From NCBI GenBank assembly GCA_021158405.1, contig JAGGUP010000175.1:1-41589 (forward strand): DNA of 41,589 bases, in the 5' to 3' direction. Both the position numbers and the translations under genes were made by a program. This document shows, piece after piece, positions 15,781 to 22,935 of the stretch (position 1 is the first letter of the stretch; each line of letters begins with the position of its first letter). The notes under the pieces were generated by a model. It worked only from the letters and a program-made list of their open reading frames with translations, had not been told where the DNA came from and did not search any database. The stretch comes from Bacteroidales bacterium. Its GTDB lineage: Bacteria; Bacteroidota; Bacteroidia; Bacteroidales; UBA12170.

Positions 15781-16222
15781 GAGAAAAAGTACCCAATATT
15801 TTAAAAGGTTTAAAATGGGAATACGATCGCATAATGAATTAGAAACTTATAATTTAGCTTTTCAGGCTGCAATGAATATCTTTGAGCTCACCAAAAAAAT
15901 TCCTAATGAAGAAAAGTATTCATTAACAGATCAAATACGTAGGTCTTCAAAATCTGTTTATGCGAATTTAGCAGAAGCATTTAGAAAGCGGAAATACTCA
16001 AAATATTTTATATCCAAACTAAGCGATTGTGAATCTGAAGCTGTGGAAACTCAAGTATGGTTGCAGTTTTCATTGGAATGCAATTGTTTTGATAAAAATA
16101 AATACCAAGCCATGGTTTTAACTTATGATAAAATTTTAGGTAAACTTGTTAATATGTCTTTGCAACCCGAAAAATGGAGCTGTTAATAATCATATCATGT
16201 ATGAAACAGTTCTCTCAGTCTC
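15757..16222. repeat. Inverted 13-base repeats flanking a four-helix-bundle gene
   Basis: GAGACTGAGAGAA occurs at 15757-15769 and again at 15773-15785, and its exact reverse complement TTCTCTCAGTCTC lies at 16210-16222. The pair encloses the gene at 15815-16186 and leaves it as a roughly 450-base unit between ftsE and ppk. The left copies run into the ftsE stop codon (15778-15780). Confidence 0.7.
15815..16186 (+). CDS. Stand-alone 23S-rRNA-IVP-type four-helix-bundle protein
   Basis: 123 residues of the 23S rRNA intervening-sequence protein family (PF05635/TIGR02436). Diagnostic features are N-E-L-E-T-Y-N-L-A near the start, L-T-D-Q-I-R-R-S-S-K-S-V-Y-A-N-L-A-E-A-F in helix 2, and S-E-A-V-E-T-Q-V-W-L in helix 3. 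The fold is a small pentamer-forming bundle related to the accessory protein Avd of diversity-generating retroelements. The founding members are encoded inside rRNA genes; free-standing copies such as this one have no known function. Inverted repeats flank it, and it interrupts an otherwise ordinary chromosomal stretch. Confidence 0.9.
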   Translation: MGIRSHNELETYNLAFQAAMNIFELTKKIPNEEKYSLTDQIRRSSKSVYANLAEAFRKRKYSKYFISKLSDCESEAVETQVWLQFSLECNCFDKNKYQAMVLTYDKILGKLVNMSLQPEKWSC

Positions 16223-16298
16223 TTCGTCCCTCCATCTTTTCGTTCATCCTCTACCATATTTTTGACGACTCAACACGAATAAAACAATAAATCAGGCG

Positions 16299-18377
16299 AT
16301 GAAAAAAAACCAGATCAATCGGGAAGTAAGCTGGCTTAGCTTTAATGAGCGTGTGCTACAGGAAGCGATGGATATTTCCAATCCTGTTTTGGAACGATTA
16401 AAATACCTGGGAATTTTTTCGAACAATCGAGATGAGTTTTATCGAGTGAGAGTAGCTACGCTTAACCGCATGAAAGCCTATAAAAAGATTGATCCTGCAC
16501 AAAAAAGAGAAATTACACGCACCTTGCGGGATATTTACCAGATTGTTTCAGATCAGGAAGCACAATTTACACAAGCGTATCGGGATATATTGGATGAGCT
16601 GGCTAAAAAAAATATTTTTATCATTAATGAAAAAGAGCTTGATGATGAACAACAGCATTTTGTCGAGGATTATTTTCAACAAAATATTCGTTCTTATCTT
16701 TTTCCTTTGTTGCTCGATTCTATTACCAGTTTGACTCATTTTAAAGACAAACATATTTATCTGGCAGTAAAAATGACTTGCAGTAATAAATTGCAAAAAG
16801 ATAATTTTGCATTAATCGAACTTCCTACCGAAGAGGTGTCGCGCTTTATAGAGCTGCCTCAATTTGATGAAAAAAAGTATATCATTTTTCTGGATGATGT
16901 GATTCGGATCAATCTAAAAAGTATTTTTGGGATTTTTGGTTATGATACATTTGAAGGTCATATTATAAAATTTACACGCGATGCTGAATTGGATATTGAT
17001 AGCGATTTATCCAAAAGTTTTCTCGAGACTATGAACGAAAGCATCAAGCAACGCATAAAAGGGGATGCTGTTCGATTCGTGTATGATAAGAATGTAAATC
17101 CAAAATTCTTAAAGAAATTATTGGTTAAATTTGGAATTACGCAGAGTGACACCCTTCGAGCAGGTGGCCGTTACCATAATTTCAAGGATTTTATGGATTT
17201 CCCAATCCAGAACGATTTCGAGACAGAAAAGATTTTTGGTCAAGCCAAATCCGAGGTATGTGATGAGAGACTTCCTTTCAGTCATCCGGATATTCTTCCC
17301 AACGTAAGTATGTTCGAATTGATTAAGGAAAAAGATATTTTATTTCATTATCCCTATCATTCCTTTTCACATATCATTGATTTGGTGCGTGAAGCGGCTA
17401 TCGATCCTAAAGTGAGAGCTATAAAAATGACTTTTTATCGTGTAGCGGTAAACTCAAAGATCATCAATACACTGATTAATGCCGCTAGAAACGGAAAATT
17501 GGTAACGGTTTTTCTGGAGCTTCAGGCTCGTTTTGATGAGCAAGCCAATATTATGTGGACACAAAAACTTCAAGAAGAAGGAGTGCGTGTTATTCAAAAT
17601 ATCCCCGGATTTAAGGTGCATGCTAAATTGCTTTTAATCAGAAGAAAAGAGAAAGGAAAGAATGTTTATTATGCAAATATTAGCACCGGAAATTTTAACG
17701 AATCAACGGCCAAAGTATATGCTGATGACAGTTTATTAACAAGTGACAAAACAATTTGCAATGATGTAAACAGCGTTTTTCATCTTTTCGAATCAAAATA
17801 CCTGATGCCTTCTTTTTCCGAATTAATTGTGGCTCCGTTTAAGTTACGTACTTTTTTTACGCAGATGATGAACCGCGAAATTCGTAATGCAAAGGCGGGA
17901 AAAGAAGCTTGGGTTATTCTTAAATTGAATAATCTGGTAGATGCAAAAGTGATTAATAAACTCTATCTCGCCGGAAAAGCCGGAGTTAAAATAACGCTCA
18001 TTATTCGTGGAATTTGCGTTTTGAAAGCTGGAGAAGTGGGATTGTCGGAAAATATTGAAGCCTTTGGTGTGGTGGACCGTTTTCTGGAGCACTCTCGTGT
18101 ATTTGTTTTTGCCAATGACGGAGATCTGGATGTTTTTCTGGCCTCTGCCGATTTGATGACACGTAATCTGGATCATCGCATAGAAGTGGCTTGCCCAATA
18201 AAATCTTCCGAGCTGAAATCAGAACTGCTTGATATGCTGGAGATTCAGAGAAAAGACAATGTTAAAGCAAGATGGTTGCATCCAGATAAGATAAATCAAT
18301 ACCGATTACCCAAAGTCGGAGAACAAAGCTATCGTTCTCAAGATGAAATTTATGCTTATCTTAAGGGAAAAATTTAG
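16299..18377 (+). CDS. ppk1: Polyphosphate kinase 1
   Basis: 692 residues, the usual PPK1 length (E. coli 688). It polymerises the gamma phosphate of ATP into polyphosphate, reversibly, at the inner membrane. The N-terminus N-R-E-V-S-W-L-S-F-N-E-R-V-L-Q-E-A is family-typical. His441 in F-K-V-H-A-K-L corresponds to the phosphorylated His435 of E. coli, and His598 in L-E-H-S-R-V-F to His592. R-V-R-V-A-T-L and M-T-F-Y-R-V-A are also conserved. No ppx is adjacent. The gene appears to be monocistronic; the 112-base gap upstream contains the repeat flank of the IVP-type gene. Confidence 0.97.
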   Translation: MKKNQINREVSWLSFNERVLQEAMDISNPVLERLKYLGIFSNNRDEFYRVRVATLNRMKAYKKIDPAQKREITRTLRDIYQIVSDQEAQFTQAYRDILDELAKKNIFIINEKELDDEQQHFVEDYFQQNIRSYLFPLLLDSITSLTHFKDKHIYLAVKMTCSNKLQKDNFALIELPTEEVSRFIELPQFDEKKYIIFLDDVIRINLKSIFGIFGYDTFEGHIIKFTRDAELDIDSDLSKSFLETMNESIKQRIKGDAVRFVYDKNVNPKFLKKLLVKFGITQSDTLRAGGRYHNFKDFMDFPIQNDFETEKIFGQAKSEVCDERLPFSHPDILPNVSMFELIKEKDILFHYPYHSFSHIIDLVREAAIDPKVRAIKMTFYRVAVNSKIINTLINAARNGKLVTVFLELQARFDEQANIMWTQKLQEEGVRVIQNIPGFKVHAKLLLIRRKEKGKNVYYANISTGNFNESTAKVYADDSLLTSDKTICNDVNSVFHLFESKYLMPSFSELIVAPFKLRTFFTQMMNREIRNAKAGKEAWVILKLNNLVDAKVINKLYLAGKAGVKITLIIRGICVLKAGEVGLSENIEAFGVVDRFLEHSRVFVFANDGDLDVFLASADLMTRNLDHRIEVACPIKSSELKSELLDMLEIQRKDNVKARWLHPDKINQYRLPKVGEQSYRSQDEIYAYLKGKI

Positions 18378-18476
18378 GAATGTAAGACGAGGCTTTTAAT
18401 CCCAAATCAAGAATCATTGAAGGTGACATAGAGTTCATTAGTATACTGGCAAATTAGTACATTAAATTTAAAAATA

Positions 18477-18490
18477 GTATGCATGCATAC
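18477..18490. promoter_or_regulatory. Perfect 14-bp palindrome, candidate repressor operator
   Basis: GTATGCATGCATAC is exactly self-complementary. It lies 81 bases before the acyl-CoA dehydrogenase start, just upstream of a -7-like element at 18502-18509, so a bound dimer would cover the -33 region. Symmetric TGCATGCA-centred sites are seen for MarR- and TetR-type regulators. No such regulator is encoded in the window. Confidence 0.6.
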
Positions 18491-18501
18491 AATATTTTTC
18501 A

Positions 18502-18509
18502 TAAATTAG
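18502..18509 (+). promoter_or_regulatory. Candidate -7 element for the acyl-CoA dehydrogenase operon
   Basis: TAAATTAG differs by one base from TAnnTTTG. The -33 position would fall inside the palindrome at 18477-18490. The rest of the 194-base gap is degenerate AT-rich sequence. Confidence 0.4.
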
Positions 18510-18571
18510 CGTCCTAAATAAAAAGACATTTTCCAATTGAAAAATAAACAAAAGAACTTAAACTTAAGACC

Positions 18572-19711
18572 ATGGATTTTCAATTTACAGAAGAGCAATT
18601 AATGATTCAGCAAGCTGCTCGCGATTATGCGCAGCGCGAATTGATTAAAGACATACTCGAACGCGACGAAGGAGCTATATACCCAACAGAACATGTTAAA
18701 AATCTGGCAGAACTTGGGTTTATGGGGATGTTAGTTAGCGAAAAATGGGATGGCGGAGGAATGGATACGGTATCTTATGTATTGGCGATAGAAGAAATTT
18801 CAAAAATCGACTCCTCAGCAGCCGTGATCATGTCAGTAAATAACTCTTTGGTATGTTATGGCTTGGAAAAATTCGGTACCGATGCCCAAAGAGAAGAATA
18901 TTTACGTCCTTTGGCTCGTGGTGAGAAAATAGGTGCTTTCCTATTGTCAGAACCGGAAGCAGGCTCGGATGCTACCAAGCAAAGAACTACCGCTATAGAT
19001 AAAGGGGATTATTATCTATTGAACGGGACGAAAAACTGGATTACCAATGGTAATACAGCTTCTACCTATATAGTTATTGCTCATACGCATCCTGAAAAAG
19101 GACATCGTGGTATCAATGTTTTTATCGTGGATCGTCATGCGGAAGGAATTTCTGTTGGACCTCACGAAAATAAAATGGGTATGCGCTCTTCTGATACGCA
19201 TTCCGTGATGTTTACAGATGTAAAAGTGCCAAAAGAGAATCGCATAGGAGAAGATGGTTTTGGTTTTAAATTTGCTATGAAAACGTTAGAAGGCGGTCGC
19301 ATTGGTATTGCTTCTCAAGCACTGGGAATAGCTTCAGGAGCTTTAGAACTTGCCATTAAATACGCCAAAGAACGCAAAGCATTTGGCACAGAAATTATTA
19401 ATCATCAGGCTATCGCTTTTAAATTATCCGATATGGCTGTAAAAGTAGAAAACGCTCGTAATCTTTGTTTGAAAGCCGCTTGGTTAAAAGATCAAGGACA
19501 ACCTTATGGTACAGCAAGTGCAATGGCAAAACAATATGCAGCCGATATTGCAATGGAAGTTACAACTGAGGCAGTTCAAATTCATGGCGGCTATGGCTAT
19601 GTTAAAGAATATCATGTTGAACGCCTGATGCGTGAAGCAAAATTAACACAGATTTATGAAGGTACCTCTGAGGTGCAGAAGATTATTGTTTCCAGAAGTT
19701 TGATGAAATAA
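18572..19711 (+). CDS. Acyl-CoA dehydrogenase (short-chain, butyryl-CoA type)
   Basis: A 379-residue FAD enzyme that oxidises acyl-CoA at C2-C3, or reduces the enoyl-CoA in fermentative bacteria, exchanging electrons with Etf. The N-terminus M-D-F-Q-F-T-E-E-Q-L is typical. F-L-L-S-E-P-E-A-G-S-D-A and N-W-I-T-N-G are the FAD/substrate signature, G-G-R-I-G-I-A-S-Q-A is conserved, and the catalytic base is Glu363 in I-Y-E-G-T-S-E. Position and length fit the short-chain (Bcd/SCAD) group. etfB and etfA lie downstream, separated by an IVP-type gene. Chain-length preference cannot be assigned with certainty. Confidence 0.93.
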   Translation: MDFQFTEEQLMIQQAARDYAQRELIKDILERDEGAIYPTEHVKNLAELGFMGMLVSEKWDGGGMDTVSYVLAIEEISKIDSSAAVIMSVNNSLVCYGLEKFGTDAQREEYLRPLARGEKIGAFLLSEPEAGSDATKQRTTAIDKGDYYLLNGTKNWITNGNTASTYIVIAHTHPEKGHRGINVFIVDRHAEGISVGPHENKMGMRSSDTHSVMFTDVKVPKENRIGEDGFGFKFAMKTLEGGRIGIASQALGIASGALELAIKYAKERKAFGTEIINHQAIAFKLSDMAVKVENARNLCLKAAWLKDQGQPYGTASAMAKQYAADIAMEVTTEAVQIHGGYGYVKEYHVERLMREAKLTQIYEGTSEVQKIIVSRSLMK

Positions 19712-19742
19712 TGCGGTAAATTGATGATGTGCTGATGAGATA

Positions 19743-20111
19743 ATGAAAAAGGACGAGTTTATGAGAGAGATAGGAAATATTGTAGTTGACCTTAGTTTTG
19801 AGTTTGCTCTATCTATAATTTCATTTTCAGAACAACTCGAAGAGAAAAGAAAATTTGTGATTTCAAAGCAAATCCTTCGTTCTGGCACATCAATAGGCGC
19901 AAATATTAGGGAAGCTCAAAATGCAGAAAGTAAAGCAGATTTTATTCATAAGTTAAAAATTGCAGCTAAAGAAGCAGAAGAAGTTGAATATTGGTTGCTT
20001 TTATGTCAATTCTCTGATAATTATCCCAATACAGAATCTTTAAGAGTAAAATTAATCAGTATAAAAAAGCTTTTATCAAAAATAATTGCAACATCAAAAA
20101 AATCAAATTAG
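19743..20111 (+). CDS. Second stand-alone IVP-type four-helix-bundle protein
   Basis: 122 residues of the same family as 15815-16186, but a different branch: K-Q-I-L-R-S-G-T-S-I-G-A-N-I-R-E-A-Q (helix 2), A-E-S-K-A-D-F-I-H-K-L-K-I-A and K-E-A-E-E-V-E-Y-W-L-L-L (helix 3). This is the most common form of the family in Bacteroidota. It begins 31 bases after the acyl-CoA dehydrogenase stop and sits between that gene and etfB, which normally belong together. The sequences on both sides ('gatgatgtgctgatgag' before, 'aattagcacattagc' after) are loosely inverted versions of each other. Function unknown. Confidence 0.92.
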   Translation: MKKDEFMREIGNIVVDLSFEFALSIISFSEQLEEKRKFVISKQILRSGTSIGANIREAQNAESKADFIHKLKIAAKEAEEVEYWLLLCQFSDNYPNTESLRVKLISIKKLLSKIIATSKKSN

Positions 20112-20183
20112 CACATTAGCAAATTATCAAATTAACACATCAATTAAGACATTAAAAAATTGTAACATTAATACATTAATACA
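20112..20183. repeat. AT-rich degenerate repeat between the IVP-type gene and etfB
   Basis: Short units of the type 'attagcacatta' and 'acattaatac' recur several times over 72 bases. The reverse complement (AATTGATGTG, ATGTGCTAAT) resembles the spacer before the IVP-type gene at 19715-19740. It looks like an arm of the same inserted unit. Confidence 0.45.
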
Positions 20184-20933
20184 ATGAAAATACTAGTTTG
20201 TTTAAGTAATGTTCCCGACACCACCACTAAAATAAAACTCAGTGGCGATAAGTCTGCTGTGGATATGACCGGTGTTCAGTGGGTCATCAACCCTTGGGAC
20301 GAATTAGCACTTACACGTGCTTTGGATTTAAAAGAAAAATCCGGTGGAAAAATTGAAAAAATTACCGTAATCACTGTAGGAGAAAGTTATACGGAACCAA
20401 CTATTCGAAAAGCTTTAGCCGTTGGTGCCGATGATGCCGTTCGTATCAATATGATGCCAACCGATGATTACGAGGTGGCTTCAAATATTGCTGCTTATTT
20501 GAAAGATAATCCATACGAGATTGTGCTTTCAGGTATTGAATCGAGTGATTATAATGGTTCTGCTGTAGGTGGAATGTTGGCCGAATTTTTAAAAGTGCCA
20601 TCGGTTTCTTCTGTTTCATTTTTAGATATCGAGGGTGAAGAGCCTATTTTGAAGCGTGAGATTCCCGGCGGAACAGAAACTGTTAAAGTGCCGGTTCCCT
20701 TTGTAGCTATTGTTCAAAAAGGCATCGCATTGGATCCTCGTATTCCTGCTATGCGTGGGATTATGATGGCTCGTAAAAAACCCTTAACCGTTGTAGAACC
20801 TACCGGAGAAAGCGCCAAATCTACTTTCATTGAATTTGGAATGCCTCAACCTAAAGCAAAAGTGAAAATGATTGATCCAGAAAATGCCGGTGAACTCATT
20901 ACTTTATTGCATGAAGAAGCCAAAATTATCTAA
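20184..20933 (+). CDS. etfB: Electron transfer flavoprotein, beta subunit
   Basis: 249 residues. The N-terminal M-K-I-L-V-C-L-S-N-V-P-D-T and the internal D-Y-N-G-S-A-V-G-G-M-L-A and V-P-F-V-A-I-V-Q-K-G are the EtfB signature; AMP or a second FAD binds here. The C-terminal arm (P-Q-P-K-A-K-V-K-M) wraps around EtfA. With EtfA it carries electrons between acyl-CoA dehydrogenase and either a membrane quinone reductase or, if bifurcating, NADH and ferredoxin. etfA follows after 17 bases. The acyl-CoA dehydrogenase upstream is its natural partner. Confidence 0.95.
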   Translation: MKILVCLSNVPDTTTKIKLSGDKSAVDMTGVQWVINPWDELALTRALDLKEKSGGKIEKITVITVGESYTEPTIRKALAVGADDAVRINMMPTDDYEVASNIAAYLKDNPYEIVLSGIESSDYNGSAVGGMLAEFLKVPSVSSVSFLDIEGEEPILKREIPGGTETVKVPVPFVAIVQKGIALDPRIPAMRGIMMARKKPLTVVEPTGESAKSTFIEFGMPQPKAKVKMIDPENAGELITLLHEEAKII

Positions 20934-20950
20934 AGCAAAAAAATAAGATT

Positions 20951-21925
20951 ATGTCAGTTATAGTATATACAGAAAATTGGGATGGAAAATTTAAAAAATC
21001 AAGTTATGAACTTGTATCCTATGCCCATGCAATAGCCACCGAATTAGGTGTTGAAACCATTGCGGTTTCTATCGGACAAGTAGCCGATGATCAATTAAAT
21101 GTGCTTGCCAATTATGGTGCAACAAAAGTGTTGTGTGCAATAAACGAAAAATTTACAGTTTTGGATAATGCTGCATATGCTTCTGTAATTGCACGCGCTG
21201 CCAAAGCAAACAACGCTTCCGTGGTGGTTTTTGCCAATAATTTTACAGGGAAAGCGGTAGCTCCTCGTGTAGCAGTGAAGTTAGAAGCCGGAATGGCTAA
21301 CAGCGTTACTGCTTTACCAATTAGTTTTGATCCTTTTGTGGTTCCCAAAAATATTTCCAATGGAAAAGCAAATGGGAAACAGCAAATCAATTCTGAGATC
21401 AAGGTAATTTCTTTAGCTCAAAACTCTTTTGGATTAAAAGAAAATGAAGGCACTTTGACTATCGAAGCTTATGATGCAGAACTGGACGACAGTAAGTTCA
21501 GCACACAATTGGTTGAGAAAAATACCGTTTCAGGAAAAATCATCCTTACTGATGCCGAATTAGTTGTGAGTGGTGGTCGTGGAATGAAATCTCCTGATAA
21601 TTGGGGACCAATTGAAGAATTAGCTAGCATTTTAGGTGCTGGAATAGCTTGTTCTCGTCCGGTTGCCGATGAAGGATGGCGTCCTCACAGTGAGCATGTT
21701 GGACAAACAGGAAAAGTCATTGCTCCTAACCTCTACATTGCTTGTGGAATATCCGGTGCCATACAACATTTGGCAGGGGTTAATTCTTCTAAGGTTATGG
21801 TAGCTATTAATACCGATCCGGAAGCTCCTTTCTTTGAAGCTGCTGATTACGGTATTTTGGGTGATGTAAAAACAGTACTTCCTCAATTGGTTGAAGCAGC
21901 CAAAAAGTTTAAGGCACATCAATAG
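20951..21925 (+). CDS. etfA: Electron transfer flavoprotein, alpha subunit
   Basis: 324 residues. The FAD-binding C-terminal domain is clear: V-V-S-G-G-R-G-M-K-S, S-R-P-V-A-D-E-G-W, Q-T-G-K-V-I-A-P-N-L-Y, G-I-S-G-A-I-Q-H-L-A-G and A-I-N-T-D-P-E-A-P-F-F. The N-terminal half is the usual variable alpha/beta domain. No extra ferredoxin-like N-terminal domain is present. The gene ends just before a strong palindrome at 21933-21963 that probably terminates the operon. Confidence 0.96.
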   Translation: MSVIVYTENWDGKFKKSSYELVSYAHAIATELGVETIAVSIGQVADDQLNVLANYGATKVLCAINEKFTVLDNAAYASVIARAAKANNASVVVFANNFTGKAVAPRVAVKLEAGMANSVTALPISFDPFVVPKNISNGKANGKQQINSEIKVISLAQNSFGLKENEGTLTIEAYDAELDDSKFSTQLVEKNTVSGKIILTDAELVVSGGRGMKSPDNWGPIEELASILGAGIACSRPVADEGWRPHSEHVGQTGKVIAPNLYIACGISGAIQHLAGVNSSKVMVAINTDPEAPFFEAADYGILGDVKTVLPQLVEAAKKFKAHQ

Positions 21926-21932
21926 TGTTAAT

Positions 21933-21963
21933 GACCTGTCAGGTTTTTGAAACCTGACAGGTC
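21933..21963. terminator. Perfect 14-bp inverted repeat between convergent genes
   Basis: GACCTGTCAGGTTT (21933-21946) and AAACCTGACAGGTC (21950-21963) flank a 3-base loop, with a T-rich stretch (21966-21978) after it on the + strand. It lies between etfA (+) and sixA (-) and can fold from either strand. The same palindrome type is a recurrent intergenic element in Bacteroidota genomes as far as I recall, so it may be a dispersed repeat that also terminates. Confidence 0.75.
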
Positions 21964-21970
21964 ATAATTT

Positions 21971-22456
21971 TTATTTTTTTGGGGATAAAGAAAAAGCAAT
22001 TTTTGCTGAAGCGTTCCCTATTTCCTCCCAATTATTCGTATTAATTTCAACTGCAATTAGCGAGGAGGTCGGCATCCAGTCGATCAACTTATCTCCTATA
22101 CTTGTAACCAATTCGCTAATTCCGGGATTGTGACCAATAAAAAGAACATTCGAAATAGTGTTGTCTAAGGAATAGAAAAAATCCATCATCACGCCGGCAG
22201 GACATAAATAGAGTTCTTTAGCTTTTTGAATTTCTTGGTGAGGAAAATCGAATAGAGTTGCCATTATTTCGGCAGTTTCTACGGTTCGGTTCGCATTGCT
22301 GCACAAAATGGAATCTATTTTCCCTTTTCTGTCTTTTAGCATTTGCCCGATTTTTTGACTTCGTTTTATTCCTTTCGAAATCAGTTTTCGTTTATAATCG
22401 GCCTTGTCGTGACCTTCCTCGGCTTTGCCATGCCGCATGATATAAAGCGTTTTCAT
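21971..22456 (-). CDS. sixA: SixA-like histidine phosphatase
   Basis: 161 residues of the histidine phosphatase (phosphoglycerate-mutase-like) superfamily. The catalytic R-H-G is at residues 8-10 (Y-I-M-R-H-G-K-A), the second half has F-I-G-H-N-P-G-I-S with the second catalytic His, and S-N-A-N-R-T-V-E-T-A supplies the phosphate-binding Arg. Length and motifs fit SixA, which removes phosphate from phosphohistidine on HPt domains. Substrates in Bacteroidota are not established. It is transcribed alone, convergent with etfA. Confidence 0.88.
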   Translation of the reverse strand: MKTLYIMRHGKAEEGHDKADYKRKLISKGIKRSQKIGQMLKDRKGKIDSILCSNANRTVETAEIMATLFDFPHQEIQKAKELYLCPAGVMMDFFYSLDNTISNVLFIGHNPGISELVTSIGDKLIDWMPTSSLIAVEINTNNWEEIGNASAKIAFSLSPKK

Positions 22457-22518
22457 TCTTAAATGCTTTTGATTTTGGCGAAGATAATAAAATCTTATTC
22501 GTAGATGCAGATATAATT

Positions 22519-22678
22519 AGGGCTTGTTACGAAATATGTTCTCTGAATCAGGCGAAGTTATTTTGTTCGGTAACGAGGCAAAAAACGCAGGCATAGCAGA
22601 GCTACGGCTAGGCTTTTTAACAAAATTAGCGGGCAAAAGAACGAGCATAAACGAAGTAGTTATTTCGCAACAAGCCCT
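22519..22678. mobile_element. MITE-like element with 17-bp terminal inverted repeats
   Basis: AGGGCTTGTTACGAAAT (22519-22535) and ATTTCGCAACAAGCCCT (22662-22678) are terminal inverted repeats with one mismatch, enclosing a 160-base non-coding unit. The inside contains smaller symmetric pieces such as TAGC-AGA-GCTA and the pair 'gttattttgtt' / 'aacaaaatta'. No transposase is encoded. The rest of the gap 22457-22935 holds no gene that I can support; the atp promoter should be in 22680-22920 but no convincing match stands out. Confidence 0.7.
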
Positions 22679-22935
22679 TACTCACTTTGCATGAATTTAC
22701 TTAAGAAAGAGGGCAGAGGTGAGCTGCTTTTTCTGGAAGGAAATGGATAGGGAGCATCCACATCCTTCTGAACAGGATTATCAATAAATTAGAACATCTA
22801 AGAAGTACAAAAAATTATTTCGTAAATAAATACCGAAATATAAAATTTAGGCTTCACTTTTGGCAGATTTTTTCGTAAAATTGCACAATTATATAAAAGA
22901 AATATTTTTATACTAGCTAAAGCGTGAATAAAACT

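Noticed and set aside
21112-21922. Two 96-residue reading frames antisense to etfA
   Set aside because: They mirror the etfA coding pattern and show no motif of their own.
18572-21925. Electron-bifurcating Bcd-Etf complex
   Set aside because: Gene content allows it, but I could not confirm the bifurcation-specific residues by eye, so only the general Etf role is claimed.
22800-22920. Promoter of the atp operon at TAAAATTG (22876-22883)
   Set aside because: One mismatch in the -7 element, and the nearest TTTG is only 13 bases away. Not strong enough to list.
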